Positions 33,601 to 45,214 of a DNA stretch of 64,000 bases are shown piece by piece (the first letter of the stretch is position 1; every line of letters begins with the position of its first letter). The notes beneath the pieces were generated by a model that did no database searches, was not told the origin of the DNA, and saw only the letters and a program-made list of their open reading frames with translations. Source of the DNA: Erinaceus europaeus (lineage: Eukaryota; Chordata; Mammalia; Eulipotyphla; Erinaceidae); NCBI RefSeq assembly GCF_950295315.1, contig NC_080175.1, forward strand, positions 66,241,353-66,305,352, written 5' to 3'. The position numbers and the translations under genes were made by a program.

Positions 33601-33770
33601 CCTTCTTCTCTCCTCTCTTCTCCTCTCTTCTCCTCTCTTCTCCTCTCTTCTTCTCTCTTTTCCTTTCCTCTCCTCTCCTCTCCTCTCCTCTCCTCTCCTC
33701 TTCTCTTCTCTCCTCTTCTGTCCTCTCCTCTTCTGTCCTCTCTTCACTTCTCTCTCATTCTTTATCAAAA
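33575..33770. repeat. (CTCCT/CTTCT)n microsatellite
   Basis: About 190 bases of CTCTTCTC and CTCCTCTC units, an expansion of a SINE pyrimidine region. Confidence 0.92.
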
Positions 33771-33847
33771 AGAAAGAAAGAAAGGGGGGAATATAGACTA
33801 AAGGAAAAGACTGTTTCTCTTTATTGTTATTATTTGTTTGCTCGCTT

Positions 33848-33975
33848 TTTTTTTTTTTTTTTACCAGAGCCCTGCTCAGCTCTGGCTTATGATGGTGTTG
33901 GGGATTGAACCTGGGACTGTGGAGCCTCATGCATGATTCTTTTTGCATCACCATGAAGCTATCTCCTCCCACCCA
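33848..33975 (-). mobile_element. tRNA-derived SINE, type C
   Basis: ACCAGAGCCCTGCTCAGCTCTGG and GGGATTGAACCTGGGACTG. Confidence 0.8.
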
Positions 33976-34135
33976 AATGTTCCCTGTGTTAAGGGTGCAT
34001 ATTTCTGATGGTTTGATTTAATCCAAAGGAAAAAAATCAAAGATGTGGGGGGGGTTGGTGGTGGGGAGAGGTGGGCTGGGGGTCTTTTATCTTGCAGATA
34101 ATCTCTGATGAGTCCCCCCCTCCAGCTGTGATAAG

Positions 34136-34479
34136 GGTTTTTTTTTTCCTCCAGGATTATTGCTGGGCTCGGTGCCTGCACCATGAATCCACCATTTTCC
34201 CCCTTTTTTTTGTTGCCCTAGTTGTTGCAGCCTCGTTGCGGTTATTATTGCCATTGTTGACGTTGCTTTGTTGTTGGATAGGACAGAGAGAAACGGAGAA
34301 GAGAGGGAGGGGAAGACAGAGAGAGAGGGGAGAGAAAGATAGACACCTGCAGACCTGCTTCACCGCCGTGAAGCGACTCCCCTGCAGGTGGGGAGCCAGG
34401 GGCTCGAACCAGGATCCTTAAGCCGGTCCCTGCGCTTTGCGCCACGTGCGCTTAACCCACTGCACCACCACCCGACTCC
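34136..34479 (-). mobile_element. tRNA-derived SINE, type A, long tail
   Basis: TSD CTGTGATAAG at 34126-34135 and 34480-34489. Near-consensus copy with GGCTCGAACC and GCGCCACGTGCGCTTAACCC. Confidence 0.93.
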
Positions 34480-34489
34480 CTGTGATAAG

Positions 34490-34915
34490 CTTTAATGAGC
34501 CTAGAGGTTGGGTCTGAAGAGCAGAGACCCAGCAGAGCTTGTTGATAGCAGGTGCACATCTTTGACATTCTGCACATGGACTCTGTGTGTGGGGGGGTGT
34601 GTGTGTGGGGATGATCTAGGGGAGGATGGCTGCCTTCACCTGAGAACAGGAGCTGTGGGGGCCCAGGAAGGTCACATGGAGGAGAGATCAGGGCAGCCCT
34701 GCAGGTAGGGGTTCCCACTGGCCTGAGTTCCTGTGAAGCTGGACTGGCTCCCTGTCTTACTGGGCTCCCCAGGTTCTGCCACACAGATTCCATGGGGGCC
34801 ACAGGAGTCCACTTCCGTACAGCTGACTGTTTACAAGGAAATCACACTGTAGTTCTTACTGGCAAGTCGCCCTCCACCTCCTGGTGATTACTGCAGCACA
34901 GTGTTTGTTCTGTCT
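34490..34915. other. No recognised feature
   Basis: Short TG-rich patch at 34583-34608; otherwise single-copy-looking. Confidence 0.4.
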
Positions 34916-34929
34916 ATTTTTAAATGTGT

Positions 34930-35040
34930 AAAGCATACGGGGTGCCTGGCACCCGTCCCCCCAGAAGAAAGTCACTGGAGCACCCAAGGAAAAAGAATGA
35001 CACAGAGCTTTATTTGACAAGCTGATTTATTTAAAAATGA
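34930..35040 (-). mobile_element. Possible LTR end
   Basis: The - strand reads TCAAATAAAGCTCTGTGTC, then a pyrimidine-rich stretch to TGCCAGGCACCCCGTATGC. This resembles a retroviral poly(A) signal followed by U5. Nothing else supports it. Confidence 0.25.
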
Positions 35041-35700
35041 ACTTAGCAGCTAATGGGATTTCAGAGAAGTCATTTCCCATGTATATTAACTTTTACTGCC
35101 TTTACTGAGACTGATAATTTCTTGAAAAATCTATCTACTTGTGTAAAGACAATCTATTCCTCAGAAACCAAGCCTCCCATCTTGATAGCAGCCAATATTT
35201 AGGCCCCACAATGACCACCTCTAGTGAGAGCTAACACACAACACATTTTCCTTTCTGAATACACATCATGATGGTCAACATTTGTCTCCCATAACTGAAA
35301 AAGAGTTATATTGTGACCACCTACTGTAACTAATGTAACTGGTAAGTGGCTGAGATAGTAACAAATAATACAAGTGAGTTGTTGATACTGTTTCTTAGGA
35401 GAATATCCCTAATGCTTTGACTTGTCTTTGCCAATAATTATTTTACTTCCTGAGGGTTTAATATATGGTTTTGAAGTTTGTGAGTAAAAATGCATGTGAC
35501 AATTTCAACAGACTAATTCTGTATTTTTCTCGTAAACATAATAGGAGCAAGTCTACTTATCTGAATTACTGGTCAGGCTGTGGAGGGAACAGGCTCAGCC
35601 TGGGTGGTTGGCAGTCTATGTTCAGGTTCCCGCTGGATTGGCTCAGCCTCAGGTCACAGTAAGGGATGGTGGGCAGGAGATTAAAGGAGAAAGGAGGTGG
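35041..35700. other. No recognised feature
   Basis: AT-rich and apparently single-copy. Confidence 0.4.
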
Positions 35701-35706
35701 CCAGAG

Positions 35707-35900
35707 AAGTGGCCTGGGAGGTGAATATAACATTGGACCCTCAAGCATAAGGTCTTGAGTTTGATCCCTGGCATTGCCTATACCAGAGTGACACTCTGGT
35801 TCTCTCGTTTCTAAGAAGAAAGGGAAGAAAGAAAGAAAGAAAGAAAGAGGAGGGAGGAAGGAAGGAAGGAAGGAAGGGAGGAAGAAAGAAAGAAAGAGAG
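35707..35900 (+). mobile_element. tRNA-derived SINE, type D, with GAAA/GGAA tail
   Basis: AGTGGCCTGGGAGGTGAATATAAC, TTGGACCCTCAAGCATAAGG and TCTGGTTCTCTCG, then a GAAA/GGAA purine tract at 35815-35900. Confidence 0.75.
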
Positions 35901-36002
35901 GGAGAAAGGAACAAAGAAGCACTTGTATCCACCCACATCATGTATCTTTTTGCACTTGTCCACTCATTTTGTAAGGATGTGTTTCTATAAGGATTGTTGA
36001 AG

Positions 36003-36207
36003 ACTGGGAGATGGCACATCCAGTGGAGAGCACATGTAATCGTGCCCAAGGACCAGAGTACTAGCCCCCTGTTCCCAGCTGCAGGGGGAAAGCTTCACAA
36101 GTGGTAAAGCAGGTCTGCAGGTGTCATTCTTTCCCTCTCCCTCTCTACCTCCCCCTCCTCTGTCAATTTCTATGAAAAATTAATAAATAAATTAATAATA
36201 ATGATAA
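36003..36207 (+). mobile_element. tRNA-derived SINE, type B
   Basis: GACTGGGAGATGGCACATCC to ATTAATAAATAAATTAATAA. Confidence 0.78.
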
Positions 36208-36554
36208 CTAAGAGTCAAAGGGTATGAAAGACTTTAATTTTGCTACCAAGCCTGTCATATTTCTCCCATCATACTTCTCTTGCTCTCCTAAGAGTTTGCC
36301 TTCTGAACAGAAGGAGAATGCTTGCTCCTTCTTTCCATGTGCTCAGACAGAGAGGAAATGCAAGTTTCACTTCTGTAACTGGCTCTCAGAAACACTTCAG
36401 GCTGACCACCTTGTGCTTTTCCTGGCTTTTCTGCAAAACTGCTTACGAAAGACTTTCCATGTTGTTTGGGGAAGTAGTTCTAGTTCTAGGATGGTTTTGC
36501 TTTCAGAAAAGGTTAGGACAACTTGCCAGCTGCCAGAGAGGCTAGAATCCTCAA
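36208..36554. other. No recognised feature
   Basis: Overlapping frames of 101 and 177 codons run into the adjacent purine tract and show no domain. Confidence 0.4.
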
Positions 36555-36632
36555 AGAAAGAAAGAAAGAAAGAAAGAAAGAGAGCGAGAGAGAGAGAAGG
36601 CAGGAGCGAGATGGAGAGAGAGAGAGATCACT
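36555..36632. repeat. (GAAA)n/(GA)n microsatellite
   Basis: AAAG units at 36556-36580, then GAGAGA. Confidence 0.9.
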
Positions 36633-36935
36633 TTAGGTATTCTTTCTTATCTGATTTTGCAAACTGTAAAATGTTAAGACAAATTGGCCTTTTGGTGGGG
36701 TGGGGGCCAGCTGGCAGAGCTAGGGAATCCTGGCCTGGCCTCAGGAAGTGGAAGTGATCTTCTGTCCCGTGAGCACAGGCTGATCTGTGTGAAGGGGATG
36801 CCAGACTTTCTCCAGCCACACTTGAGGCCAGAAAACACCTCCCCCTTCATCTTTCCTTTCTTTCTTCTGTTTTAAATTATTTTAGTCCCCAGGGTTATTG
36901 CTGGGAATCAGTGCCTACATAATTCTACCATGCCC
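36633..36935. other. No recognised feature
   Basis: The final 50 bases (CCCCAGGGTTATTGCTGGG) belong to the tail of the - strand SINE that follows. Confidence 0.4.
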
Positions 36936-37065
36936 AGAGGCCTTTTTTTTTTTTTTTACAGAGGGTGAGATATACAGAGATAAGGAGAAGTACCTGCAAC
37001 ACCATTCTACCACTTGTGAAGCTTTTTCCCTGTTTGTGGTGCTCGGGGGCATGAATCTAGGTCCT
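36885..37065 (-). mobile_element. tRNA-derived SINE, type B
   Basis: GTACCTGCAACACCATTCTACCACTTGTGAAGC and GGCATGAATCTAGGTCC. The head is lost into the next insertion. Confidence 0.65.
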
Positions 37066-37069
37066 TTTT

Positions 37070-37232
37070 CTTTTTTTCTTTTTTTAATCTATTTATTTTT
37101 TAGGTAGAGGGAGAGATAAAGAGTGAAAGAGACCATAGCATCAAAGCTTCCTTCAGTACAGTGGGGGCTGGGCTTCAACCTGGGGCTCACACATGGCACA
37201 GCAACACACTATCCAAGTGAGCTATTTGAGAT
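37070..37232 (-). mobile_element. tRNA-derived SINE, type E
   Basis: CCTTCAGTACAGTGGGGGCTGGG and CTATCCAAGTGAGCTATTTGAG. Confidence 0.65.
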
Positions 37233-37252
37233 CACAGAGAAGCACCTGGGAG

Positions 37253-37569
37253 GGTTTTTTGTTTTGTTTTGCTTCCTTCCAGGCTTATTGCTGGGGCTCG
37301 GTGCCAGCACTATGATTCCACTGATCCTAGAAGCCATTTTTTTTTTTGTTGCCCTTATTGTTACTTTTATTGCTGTTGTTATTGCTGGATAGGACAGAGA
37401 GAAATTGAGAGAGGCTGGGAAGACAGAGAGGTGGAGAGAAACCTGCTTCACCACTTGCGAAGCAAGCCCCGTATAGGTGGGGAGTTGGGGGTTTGTCCCA
37501 GGACCCTTATGCTGGTCCTTGCGCTTCCTGCCATGTGCACTTAACCCACTGTGCTACCTCTGGGCCTCC
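37253..37569 (-). mobile_element. tRNA-derived SINE, type A, long tail
   Basis: TSD CACCTGGGAG at 37243-37252 and 37570-37579. Confidence 0.9.
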
Positions 37570-37579
37570 CACCTGGGAG

Positions 37580-37855
37580 TTTTCAGAGTGCAGGTTCCTA
37601 CAATTTAACTCTGAAGATATGATTTGGTTATTATTTTGGGGGGGCTCAAGGATGAGTATGTATATACGTGTGTGTGTGTGTGTGTGTATGTTGTGTGTAT
37701 TTTACAAAGTCTTCAGATGAACTTTGTTCAGGTGCCAGATAAACCCCACTTTTAGAAAGTCTGCTTTAGGGATTTGGTGATACTTCATGGGTAGTGGGAG
37801 GAAATGAAAAGCTTTCTTTTCAAAATTGTCTTTTTTTTCATTTTTTTTCATTTTC
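37580..37855. other. No recognised feature except a short (TG)n
   Basis: TG run at 37669-37688. Confidence 0.5.
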
Positions 37856-37874
37856 TACTTTCTTGGTGTTTGTT

Positions 37875-38045
37875 TTCATAGAGACAAAGAGGAACAGAGG
37901 CAGAGAGAGCTAGAGAGAGAAAGAGAAAGATGTGACATTGGTGACAGTCCTACTTTTCCTCCAGTGCAGTGGGGCTGTGATTGAATCTGGGTTGTTCTCA
38001 TGGTAAGGCCAAACACAACTGAGGTGAGCTGTTTTGCCCGTCCCC
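37875..38045 (-). mobile_element. tRNA-derived SINE, type E
   Basis: TTTTCCTCCAGTGCAGTGGGGC and GGTGAGCTGTTTTGCCCG. Confidence 0.6.
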
Positions 38046-38170
38046 TCTGATTTCAATATTACTTCATCGAAGAAGTGTTTAGGTACAGGATTATTGTTGT
38101 TCACAAGGGTACATTTCTACATTTCTCCTTACCCTCCACCAAGTCATCCTGGTCTACCTTAGAAAACAGC

Positions 38171-38370
38171 TATCAGGGACTGGGCAGTGGTGCACCTGGT
38201 AGAGTGTGCATGTCACAGCACACAAGAACCTGGATTAGAACCCCCCCATCTGCAGGGGGGAAGCTTCAGGAATGGTGAAGCAGGTCTGTAAGTGTCTCTC
38301 TCCTTTTCTACCCCCCTCCCTTCTCAATTTCTCTATGTTTATCCAAATAAATTAATATATATATGTTTAG
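38171..38370 (+). mobile_element. tRNA-derived SINE, type B
   Basis: GGACTGGGCAGTGGTGCACCTGG to TTATCCAAATAAATTAATATATA. Confidence 0.8.
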
Positions 38371-38455
38371 AAAACAGCTATTAAAATAATTGTGCTGCTG
38401 TTTCACTGGGTTTTTTTTTTTCTGGGTCCCATTAAGCAAACTACTTACATAGACT

Positions 38456-38690
38456 ATTACTATTATTTTATTGCCATAACTGTTATTGCTGGGGCTGGGT
38501 GCCTGTATATGAATCCACAGCTATCTTTTTCATTTTTTATCCTTTTTTTTTTTGATAAGACAAAAGAAAAAGTTGAGAAGGGGGAATAGAGAGGGAGAGA
38601 GAGACACCTGTAGCACTGCTTCACTGATTGTGAAATGTCCCCCTCCAGGTAGGGACTTGAACCAGGGCAGTATGTGTGTCCTGGGCACAT
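38456..38690 (-). mobile_element. tRNA-derived SINE, type A/B mosaic
   Basis: Tail TTATTGCTGGGGCTGGGTGCC is the type A long tail; the body ACTTGAACCAGGGCAG is shortened at the head. Confidence 0.65.
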
Positions 38691-38699
38691 AGACTATTT

Positions 38700-38850
38700 T
38701 TTTAAAAAAAATTATAAACTTTACTGATAAGAAAAAAGCTCAAGTTTGAGAGACAGAGCAGCATCCTAGTACATGTGATGCTAGGGAGCTGACTCAGGAC
38801 CTCTTGCTTTTAAACCCAGAGTACTTGCCACTGGGTCATCTCTAGGCACA
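38700..38850 (-). mobile_element. Degenerate tRNA-derived SINE
   Basis: GGGAGCTGACTCAGGACCTCTTGC and GCCACTGGGTCATCTCTAGGC. Confidence 0.5.
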
Positions 38851-39594
38851 GGTTAGTGGTTTCTGCCCATCCAGCACTTTTCCAGACAAGGGTGATGTCC
38901 TATTCCTACTGCCTGTCCCTGTCAAAGGAGTCCTGTTCTTTGTGCCTAAGCCCTCTGGTCCCCTTAGCCCAGCCGGGCCTCTGAAGCCTCCTCTAACCCC
39001 AGGACTGTCTCTTGCCAAGAAAGCAGCCTGTTAGGTTGGGAGGATGGGAGAGGGCCATACTGGTGTCCAGCCAGGACCGAGCTGATGTTATCTGCCTGCC
39101 ATCAACCCAGTCGTGCCTTGGAGCTTGGACACCTGATTCTGTCAGCACACAAGATCCAAGATCCCATCTGCTCTGTGGGCAGGTCCCAGGAGCCAAACAG
39201 GCCTGCACGGCATTTACAGTGACCATGGCAGCAGTGAACAGGGCTGACTGATCTCCCTATATACAGCCTGAGCTTGGGAAGCCCAGATTTAATCAGAAGG
39301 TCACTACATGGGCAAGAAACCCGAGGAAGGGTGCTGATGTGCACAGCCAAGTTCCCTGGCAGCCTTAAGTCTGTATTCGTCTTCACGATTGAGAAGGCGG
39401 ATCCTGTAGGCTTTAGGTCTCCTGAGACTAGTATTTATCCTGCTGGGTGGCTAATACCATCATCCACATTTCTCTCTGGCCAGACAGCCTTGCTCCCACT
39501 CTGAAGGGACTTGGCTTTCCCTGATTTCTATTTTTCCTTCCTTTCAGTCTACCTTTCTCTGTTTAGAGCTGATCCTTACTATCCTTTTCACATT
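38851..39594. other. No recognised feature
   Basis: Overlapping 76-94 codon frames on both strands without recognisable domains. Confidence 0.4.
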
Positions 39595-39806
39595 TTATTT
39601 TATATTCTTAAATATTTTTATTTATTTATTTATTTATCAGAAATCGAGAGGGAAGGGAGTGATAGAGACGGAGAGAGACACCTGTAGCATTACTTCACCA
39701 TTTATAAAGCTTTCCCCCTGCAGGCAGGGACTGGGGGCTTGAACCTAGACCCTTTCTCAATGTAATGTGTGTGCTCAACCAGGCACACCACAACTTGATC
39801 CCACCT
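39595..39806 (-). mobile_element. tRNA-derived SINE, type B
   Basis: GGGGGCTTGAACCTAGACCC and AACCAGGCACACCACAACTTGATCCC. Confidence 0.8.
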
Positions 39807-39924
39807 TTGTCCATTTTCATCTCTTTTCTCCAAATTACTTCTTGGAGAGGGAGGGAGGGGCATGGGCTACATGTAGAGGGTCAGGCACTCTATAGTCTTC
39901 CTGCACTGTTTCTCTCTTTCTCAT

Positions 39925-40050
39925 TAAAAAAAAAATTATTAGAACACTGTCTGATGATGGTGCTGGGGATTGAACCCAGAACCTCAGAGCCTCAGGCATA
40001 AAAGTCTTTTTGCAGAACTATTATGCTGTCACCTCAGCCATCTTGTTTTT
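39925..40050 (-). mobile_element. tRNA-derived SINE, type C
   Basis: GGGGATTGAACCCAGAACCTCAG to TATTATGCTGTCACCTCAGCC. Confidence 0.8.
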
Positions 40051-40985
40051 GGGAGTTCAAGCTCACAGGCTCTTTAAACAGCACATTTTAACACATCCAC
40101 TTCACACGCAGGCACCTACACTTCAAAGCAAGAAGCCCCTGAAATATAATCCATGCCCAAGGCAAAACAAACAGGTGTTTTGACAATTCTGCTTTTTTAT
40201 TTTTTTCCCTGTTGGTTGAGGAATTGAACACTATCACAAGGCAGTCTACTGACAGATAAGGTTTAAAGGGACAAGTCTTGTCTGCTACAGCCTCATTTGT
40301 CGACGTTCTTCTTACTGCCAGCCCCATGACCAGAGTTGAGCTGACATAGGGAGGCAGTACAACCAGAGCATCCTGCTCAGACACTGCTCAGCCGGGACAC
40401 ACAGGGAGCCAGACAAGTGACTGTGCCGGCAGACTCTGGGCCTCTCCCTGCACACAGGCTTGAACCCATTTCCATTACACCACCTGTCAGCCTTTGACAA
40501 ATCACTCCAGTGATGTGTTTGCCATCTAGCAGGCTGGCCGGGCACAGCAGACTTTTCATGCTGGATGAGTGTCTCCAGGACATGCTGGGCCCCTGACTGT
40601 TTCCAGTCTGTGCAGATGGGGGCCCAGGTTACCCAAGGCAGCAGGCTGCCCTGCAGCTGAGGCTGGATGGCTTAGTGGCTGGGCAGGCACCCCCACAGAC
40701 CTGGCCAGGAGCCAGCTCCCAGGGAGGTTGTGCAGGGGCCCAGGACTTCCCAGTGAGGACACTGCATGCTCCAGAATCCAAGCCTCTCTGTCTGCTGTCC
40801 CTCCACGACAGGAGGGCCTTGGAGGACTGGTCAATGCAGCACAGTACAGCCGGGGATTCAGAGAAGTCCACCTACTCCTTTTCTTGTCTGATAAGGAGGT
40901 GCCATCACCAGACTTGAGGCAGCACCATGGTATGGAGATTAAGTCCATGAGGACCTCGACAGTGTCACAGCTACTGCTGTACTCC
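40051..40985. other. No recognised gene
   Basis: GC-richer at 40,370-40,960. Frames of up to 149 codons on the + strand and 130 on the - strand overlap one another and show no domain. Confidence 0.4.
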
Positions 40986-40989
40986 TTTA

Positions 40990-41197
40990 AAATGTTTCTG
41001 TATCTTTTATTCTTATAGAGATGAGCAGAAAAGGAAGGGGAGGGGGACAGAGAAGGAGAAAGGGAGAGAGAGTGAGATGCCTGCAGAGCTGCTCCACCAT
41101 TCCTGAAGCTATCCTTCTGCAGGTGCAGACAGGGGATTGAACCCCAGTCCTTACTCTTGGTAACGTGTGCACTCAGCTGGACGAACTATCTCTCTTT
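40990..41197 (-). mobile_element. tRNA-derived SINE, type B
   Basis: GGGGATTGAACCCCAGTCCTTAC and GGTAACGTGTGCACTCAGC. Confidence 0.78.
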
Positions 41198-41366
41198 TAA
41201 AATTTTGTTTTCTATTTTTAGAGCCGTGCTAGTACTATCAACACAACTACTACTAGTAGTACGATTACTGTTCATACTATGGGTACCAACATTATTAGCA
41301 CTAGTAGTAATTCCTTTCTAAGTCATACCTTTTCACTTTAACCTGAATATTAATAGAAATCGAATG

Positions 41367-41588
41367 TCGGGGGCCAGGCTGTGGCACATCTGGTTAAGAG
41401 CATACGTTACAGTGCACAAGGACCCAGGTTCAAGCCCCTGGTCTCCACCTGCAGGGGGAAAGCTTCATGAGTGGTGAAGCAGTGCTGCAGGTGTCTCTCT
41501 GTCTCTCTCCCTCTCTTCCCGACCCCTCTCAATTTCTCTCTGTCTCTATCCAATTAAAAATAATAAAGTAAATAAAAATTAAATAAAA
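41367..41588 (+). mobile_element. tRNA-derived SINE, type B, well preserved
   Basis: GGGGCCAGGCTGTGGCACATCTGG, CCAGGTTCAAGCCCCTGG and ATCCAATTAAAAATAATAAAG. GAAATC and AATGTC flank both ends (about 41357 and 41592). Confidence 0.85.
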
Positions 41589-41960
41589 AAAGAAATCAAA
41601 TGTCTTCTGGGACTTCAAAAACTATCAGAAAGGCTGTTGGGAGATACAATTTTTACTGATTCTCAAATATAACATCAACTTTAATCCTTTTTTTTTTTTC
41701 TTTTAACACAATTTGTGCTGACCTTGCATAGAGCTTAGATCTGAAAACCACATCTGACCTTTGCCACAGTCCCAGGGGAAGGGTGGGTCCAGTTGTGTGA
41801 TATAAGCATGACTCACTCACTCATCTCAACATGGGGCCACTGCAGCCAATGCCTCAGAAGGTGGTGACCCGAAGGAAAGCCTAGCAGTTCTTTAATATAT
41901 GGATGTTTAAAGTGTTTAGTTGCAACATATCAGCAGTGAATGGAAATATAAAGAAATGAA
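41589..41960. other. No recognised feature
   Basis: Single-copy-looking sequence with a T run at 41690. Confidence 0.4.
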
Positions 41961-41962
41961 AC

Positions 41963-42112
41963 AGTGGCTCTGGAGGGGGTGCAGTGGGGAAGGGCTGGAC
42001 TCTTAATCATGTGTACCCACATCTGATACTGGTATCACATGTGCCAGAGTGATGCTCTGGTTCTCTTTTCCTCCCTCCAATCTTATAAATAAATAAGTCT
42101 TTAAAAAAAAAA
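41963..42112 (+). mobile_element. tRNA-derived SINE, type D
   Basis: GTGGCTCTGGAGGGGGTGCAGTGG to CTTATAAATAAATAAGTC. Confidence 0.72.
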
Positions 42113-42129
42113 AAGGCAAAAAACTCAAG

Positions 42130-42240
42130 TGGCCAGCAAAATAGCTCACCTGAATAGTGTGCTGCCATGTTTGCCACCCGGGTTTGAACCACAAGACCCA
42201 TCTAAGTGAGGGATTGTGCTGCTGCCATAGGCCAAACTGT
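42130..42240 (+). mobile_element. Degenerate tRNA-derived SINE
   Basis: GTGGCCAGCAAAATAGCTCACC and CGGGTTTGAACCACAAGACCC, with no tail left. Confidence 0.5.
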
Positions 42241-42965
42241 CTAAACACTCATGGAATGCCTAGGGCTGACAGTGAAATATACTCAGTGTTTCAGTACACC
42301 GAGCTTAGAGTTTACTGCAACTGAGTATTCTAGAATTGCTACAATAAGCTGCTTCTATTTTGCCTTTTCTGGTTATTTCTTTTGGCTTTCTTCCTAGTCC
42401 TCCCCTTCCACTTTGACAGAATCCAAGTTAAAACCTGAAAGGGGGGGGGGCAGTGTTGTGTGCCACTATCCAGAGAGGAGAGGTCAACAGTCCTCAAGCA
42501 TCTGGTTTTCATCTGAGTGAAGGCTGGGACACGGGAATTTGAACTCTGTGGACCCAGTGTTGGCTTGGCAGTTACAGGGAGAAGAGAAACCTGGTCAGTG
42601 AGGAAAAGGAACTTTGGACTGTAAGGAAGAGAGCAACCAGAAAGAAATATGGGGGATAAAGGGCATGGGAGGAGGCCAGGGAGGAAAGAGATTAAACGAA
42701 TTGGGAGTCATCCTAGCGCTGCCAGGTAGAAAGCAACGAAAATGAAAAGCTGGAGACAGAAATGATCTGGGAAAGGTTGTGATTCCTTTGTGAAATGGTA
42801 GGGTCTTGTGTTATCTGATCTGCACTAAGACATTTCACACACACACACAAGTTATTGTTGTTGAAAATCAAGGACAGGGGAAAAGGAGGCAGTAGAACTC
42901 TACTAAGTTTCTCTTCCTGGGAAAAGAGCAGCAGGTGTGAACGCAAAGTCAGAGTGTGTCTGTGG
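42241..42965. other. No recognised feature
   Basis: G run at 42440-42449 and a short CA run at 42836-42849; no gene. Confidence 0.45.
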
Positions 42966-42966
42966 C

Positions 42967-43285
42967 TTGGGGGCTAGAGGGACAGCTCACCTGGTAGGGG
43001 GCCACTGTTTGAAGCCCAGCCTCAGGCTGGAGTCCTGGCACCCCACTCTTGGCACATTCAGTGCTGGGTTTGAAACTAATGCTTGTAAGTCAGCCACCCT
43101 ACCTGAGATGCCACGTCCCTGATCGTCTTATTTCTTTGTACTATTATTTTTAGATTTGCTTATTAATTAATGAGGAGAGAGAAAAAACAAAACATCATTC
43201 TGGCACATTCGATGCCTTGGATTGAACTCAGAATCTCTAAATCCATAGGTCCAACTTTTTACCCACTGTGTTAACCTCCAAAGCC
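42967..43285. mobile_element. Two degenerate tRNA-derived SINEs, head to tail
   Basis: A + copy at 42967-43125 (GGGGGCTAGAGGGACAGCTCACC) and a - copy at 43140-43285 (ATCATTCTGGCACATTCG, TTGAACTCAGAATC). Confidence 0.5.
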
Positions 43286-43317
43286 ACAATTTTGCAAGCC
43301 CTAAATCCTTGGTTTCT

Positions 43318-43470
43318 AGGGCCGGCAAGATAGTTCACTTGGGAAGGACCCTATCTATGTGTGCTACCTGGGCTGAAATCACCAAGGGATCTTCAGTATT
43401 GTGGAGCCTCTCTTTGTGTCTTTATCTGAAAAAGATGGCCTGACATGGTGAAGCCCTAAATACGTCAAAA
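43318..43470 (+). mobile_element. Degenerate tRNA-derived SINE
   Basis: GGGCCGGCAAGATAGTTCACTTGGG retains the A-box region. Confidence 0.5.
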
Positions 43471-43567
43471 GGAAAAAAAAATCTTGTGAAACTTTTTACC
43501 AGATGGCCGATCACAACTACAAATGAAATTCTCAACTGCATCGTAACTGTTAGTTTGCATTTTCTAT

Positions 43568-43780
43568 TGTTTAAAAACCATTTATTTATTTATTGGATAG
43601 AGACAGAGAAACTGAGATGGAAGAGGGAGGTAAGAGAGATATACTGCAGTACTGTTTCACCACTAGCGAAAGCCTCCCTGTCCCCATGGGGGGGGTGGGG
43701 GGGCGGCTGGGGGCCTCAACCCTGTCCTTACACATGGTAATGAGTGCATTCAACTTGGTGCACCACCACTGACACCGTTT
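43568..43780 (-). mobile_element. tRNA-derived SINE, type B
   Basis: TTTCACCACTAGCGAAAGCC to TTGGTGCACCACCACTG; a G-rich patch at 43689-43711 interrupts the core. Confidence 0.75.
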
Positions 43781-44067
43781 TCCATTTGTACCCCGTTCCG
43801 TTCCCTATCATTTGGAATTCTTACAAGCTCAGAGGCCTGGCTCAGCACCTGCCTTAGTCAAGAAGGCGAGGTGGGAGCCTCACCTAATCACTGTCCACTA
43901 ACCAATACTTAAAACTTTGCAACAATGTAGACCTCTGGCTCTGGGGAATCAGCAGTCATCTCTCACAGCAATCCCCCGCCTCCCAGGTTTGTAATCTGAG
44001 CTGAAGAATCATTGTTGTTTCAGCTTTTTAAATTTACCATTGCACCCACAATTCCTTTCTTTGAAAA

Positions 44068-44250
44068 AAAAATCGTCTATTCTTTATTTTACTTATTTTG
44101 GATACATATATTGAGAGGGAAGGGGGAGACAGCCTTGCTTCGCCACTCATGAGGTTTCCACTCTGTAGGTGGTGGCCTGGGGTTTGAACCCGGGGTCTTG
44201 AACATTTTAATATGTACGCCCTGATGCACCAAATTCGTTCCCCACCCCAA
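44068..44250 (-). mobile_element. tRNA-derived SINE, type B
   Basis: CTTCGCCACTCATGAGGTTTCC and GGGGTTTGAACCCGGGGTC. Confidence 0.72.
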
Positions 44251-44418
44251 TTCTGACACCCCCCAGGAAGGCCTGACTTAGGGTTAGCGCTCATCTGCAT
44301 CAGACTGAAACACACACTGGCAGGGGCACTTGAGTGCAAATGTGGACCTCTGAGGCAATCCCAGGGCAAAAGGGATTCTAATTCAGCACATTTGTACTTG
44401 ATGAAGAATGAAAACAAC

Positions 44419-44668
44419 GGGGCCGGGCAGTGGTGCCAGGTTAAGCGCAAGACCTACCTGCGCAAGGATCCTGGTTTGAGCTCCTGGCTCCCCACCTGCA
44501 GAAGGTCGCTTTACAAGCAGTGAAGCAGGTCTGCAGGTCTCTCTCTCTCCTCCCCCTTTCAATTTCTCTCTGTCCTATCCGATTTAAAGAAAAAAAATGG
44601 CCTCCAGGAGAAGTAGATTCTTAGTGCCAGCACGGAGCCCCAGCAATAACCCTAGAAGCAAAAGAAAG
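44419..44668 (+). mobile_element. tRNA-derived SINE, type A
   Basis: GGGGCCGGGCAGTGGTGCCAGG, with a shortened head, to GCACGGAGCCCCAGCAATAACC. Confidence 0.85.
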
Positions 44669-44715
44669 AAAGAAAGAGAGAAAGAAAGAAAGAAAGAAAG
44701 AGAGAAAGAAAGAAA
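44662..44715. repeat. (GAAA)n microsatellite
   Basis: Grown from the preceding SINE tail. Confidence 0.9.
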
Positions 44716-45049
44716 TGCCTTGAGAACCTGGTTGCTTCTTGTTGTATTTGTTGCGATTACTTCAAACTATTTTGCTCAGAGAATCACAGGCATAAAAAAG
44801 ATCATTTCCGAAAAAAAGAAAAACCAAAAAACCGAGTTCTGGCGAGTTCTGGGCAAAGCAGACAGAAAGGGGTGAGGGGGGTGGGTGGGGTGTTTGCTTT
44901 CTCCAAGTCTATTGACTGTTCAAGCTATTTTGGGGCCTTTGGCCATGTCAGCAAGTAACTTATGTTTATGGTTGATAAAATCGGAGCTAAACATTTGCCA
45001 TTAACTACAGTTCAGAATCACCGAAAAAAAAAAAAAAATCTGTCATCTT
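44716..45049. other. No recognised feature
   Basis: AT-rich lead-in to the CpG island. Confidence 0.4.
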
Positions 45050-45214
45050 CCTTCCAAAAAATTCGTTTCTCGTCCTCCCCAGGCCCAGAGCCTGCAGGGC
45101 ATCGCCCCTCCCGGCTGAGCCCGGGGTCCCCGCCAGGGACGCTACCCCCGACTCCGCCCGCCTGCACCCCCCCCCGTCTCCATGGCGACAGCAGGCGGGG
45201 AGCGCCGCGGGCTG

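Noticed and set aside
33575..33770. CRISPR-like regular repeat
   Set aside because: A continuous pyrimidine microsatellite with no spacers, in a mammalian genome.
1..45000. PRKCI 3' end, expected upstream of SKIL by human synteny
   Set aside because: No kinase-domain codons or PRKCI-like exon found; it probably lies left of the window.
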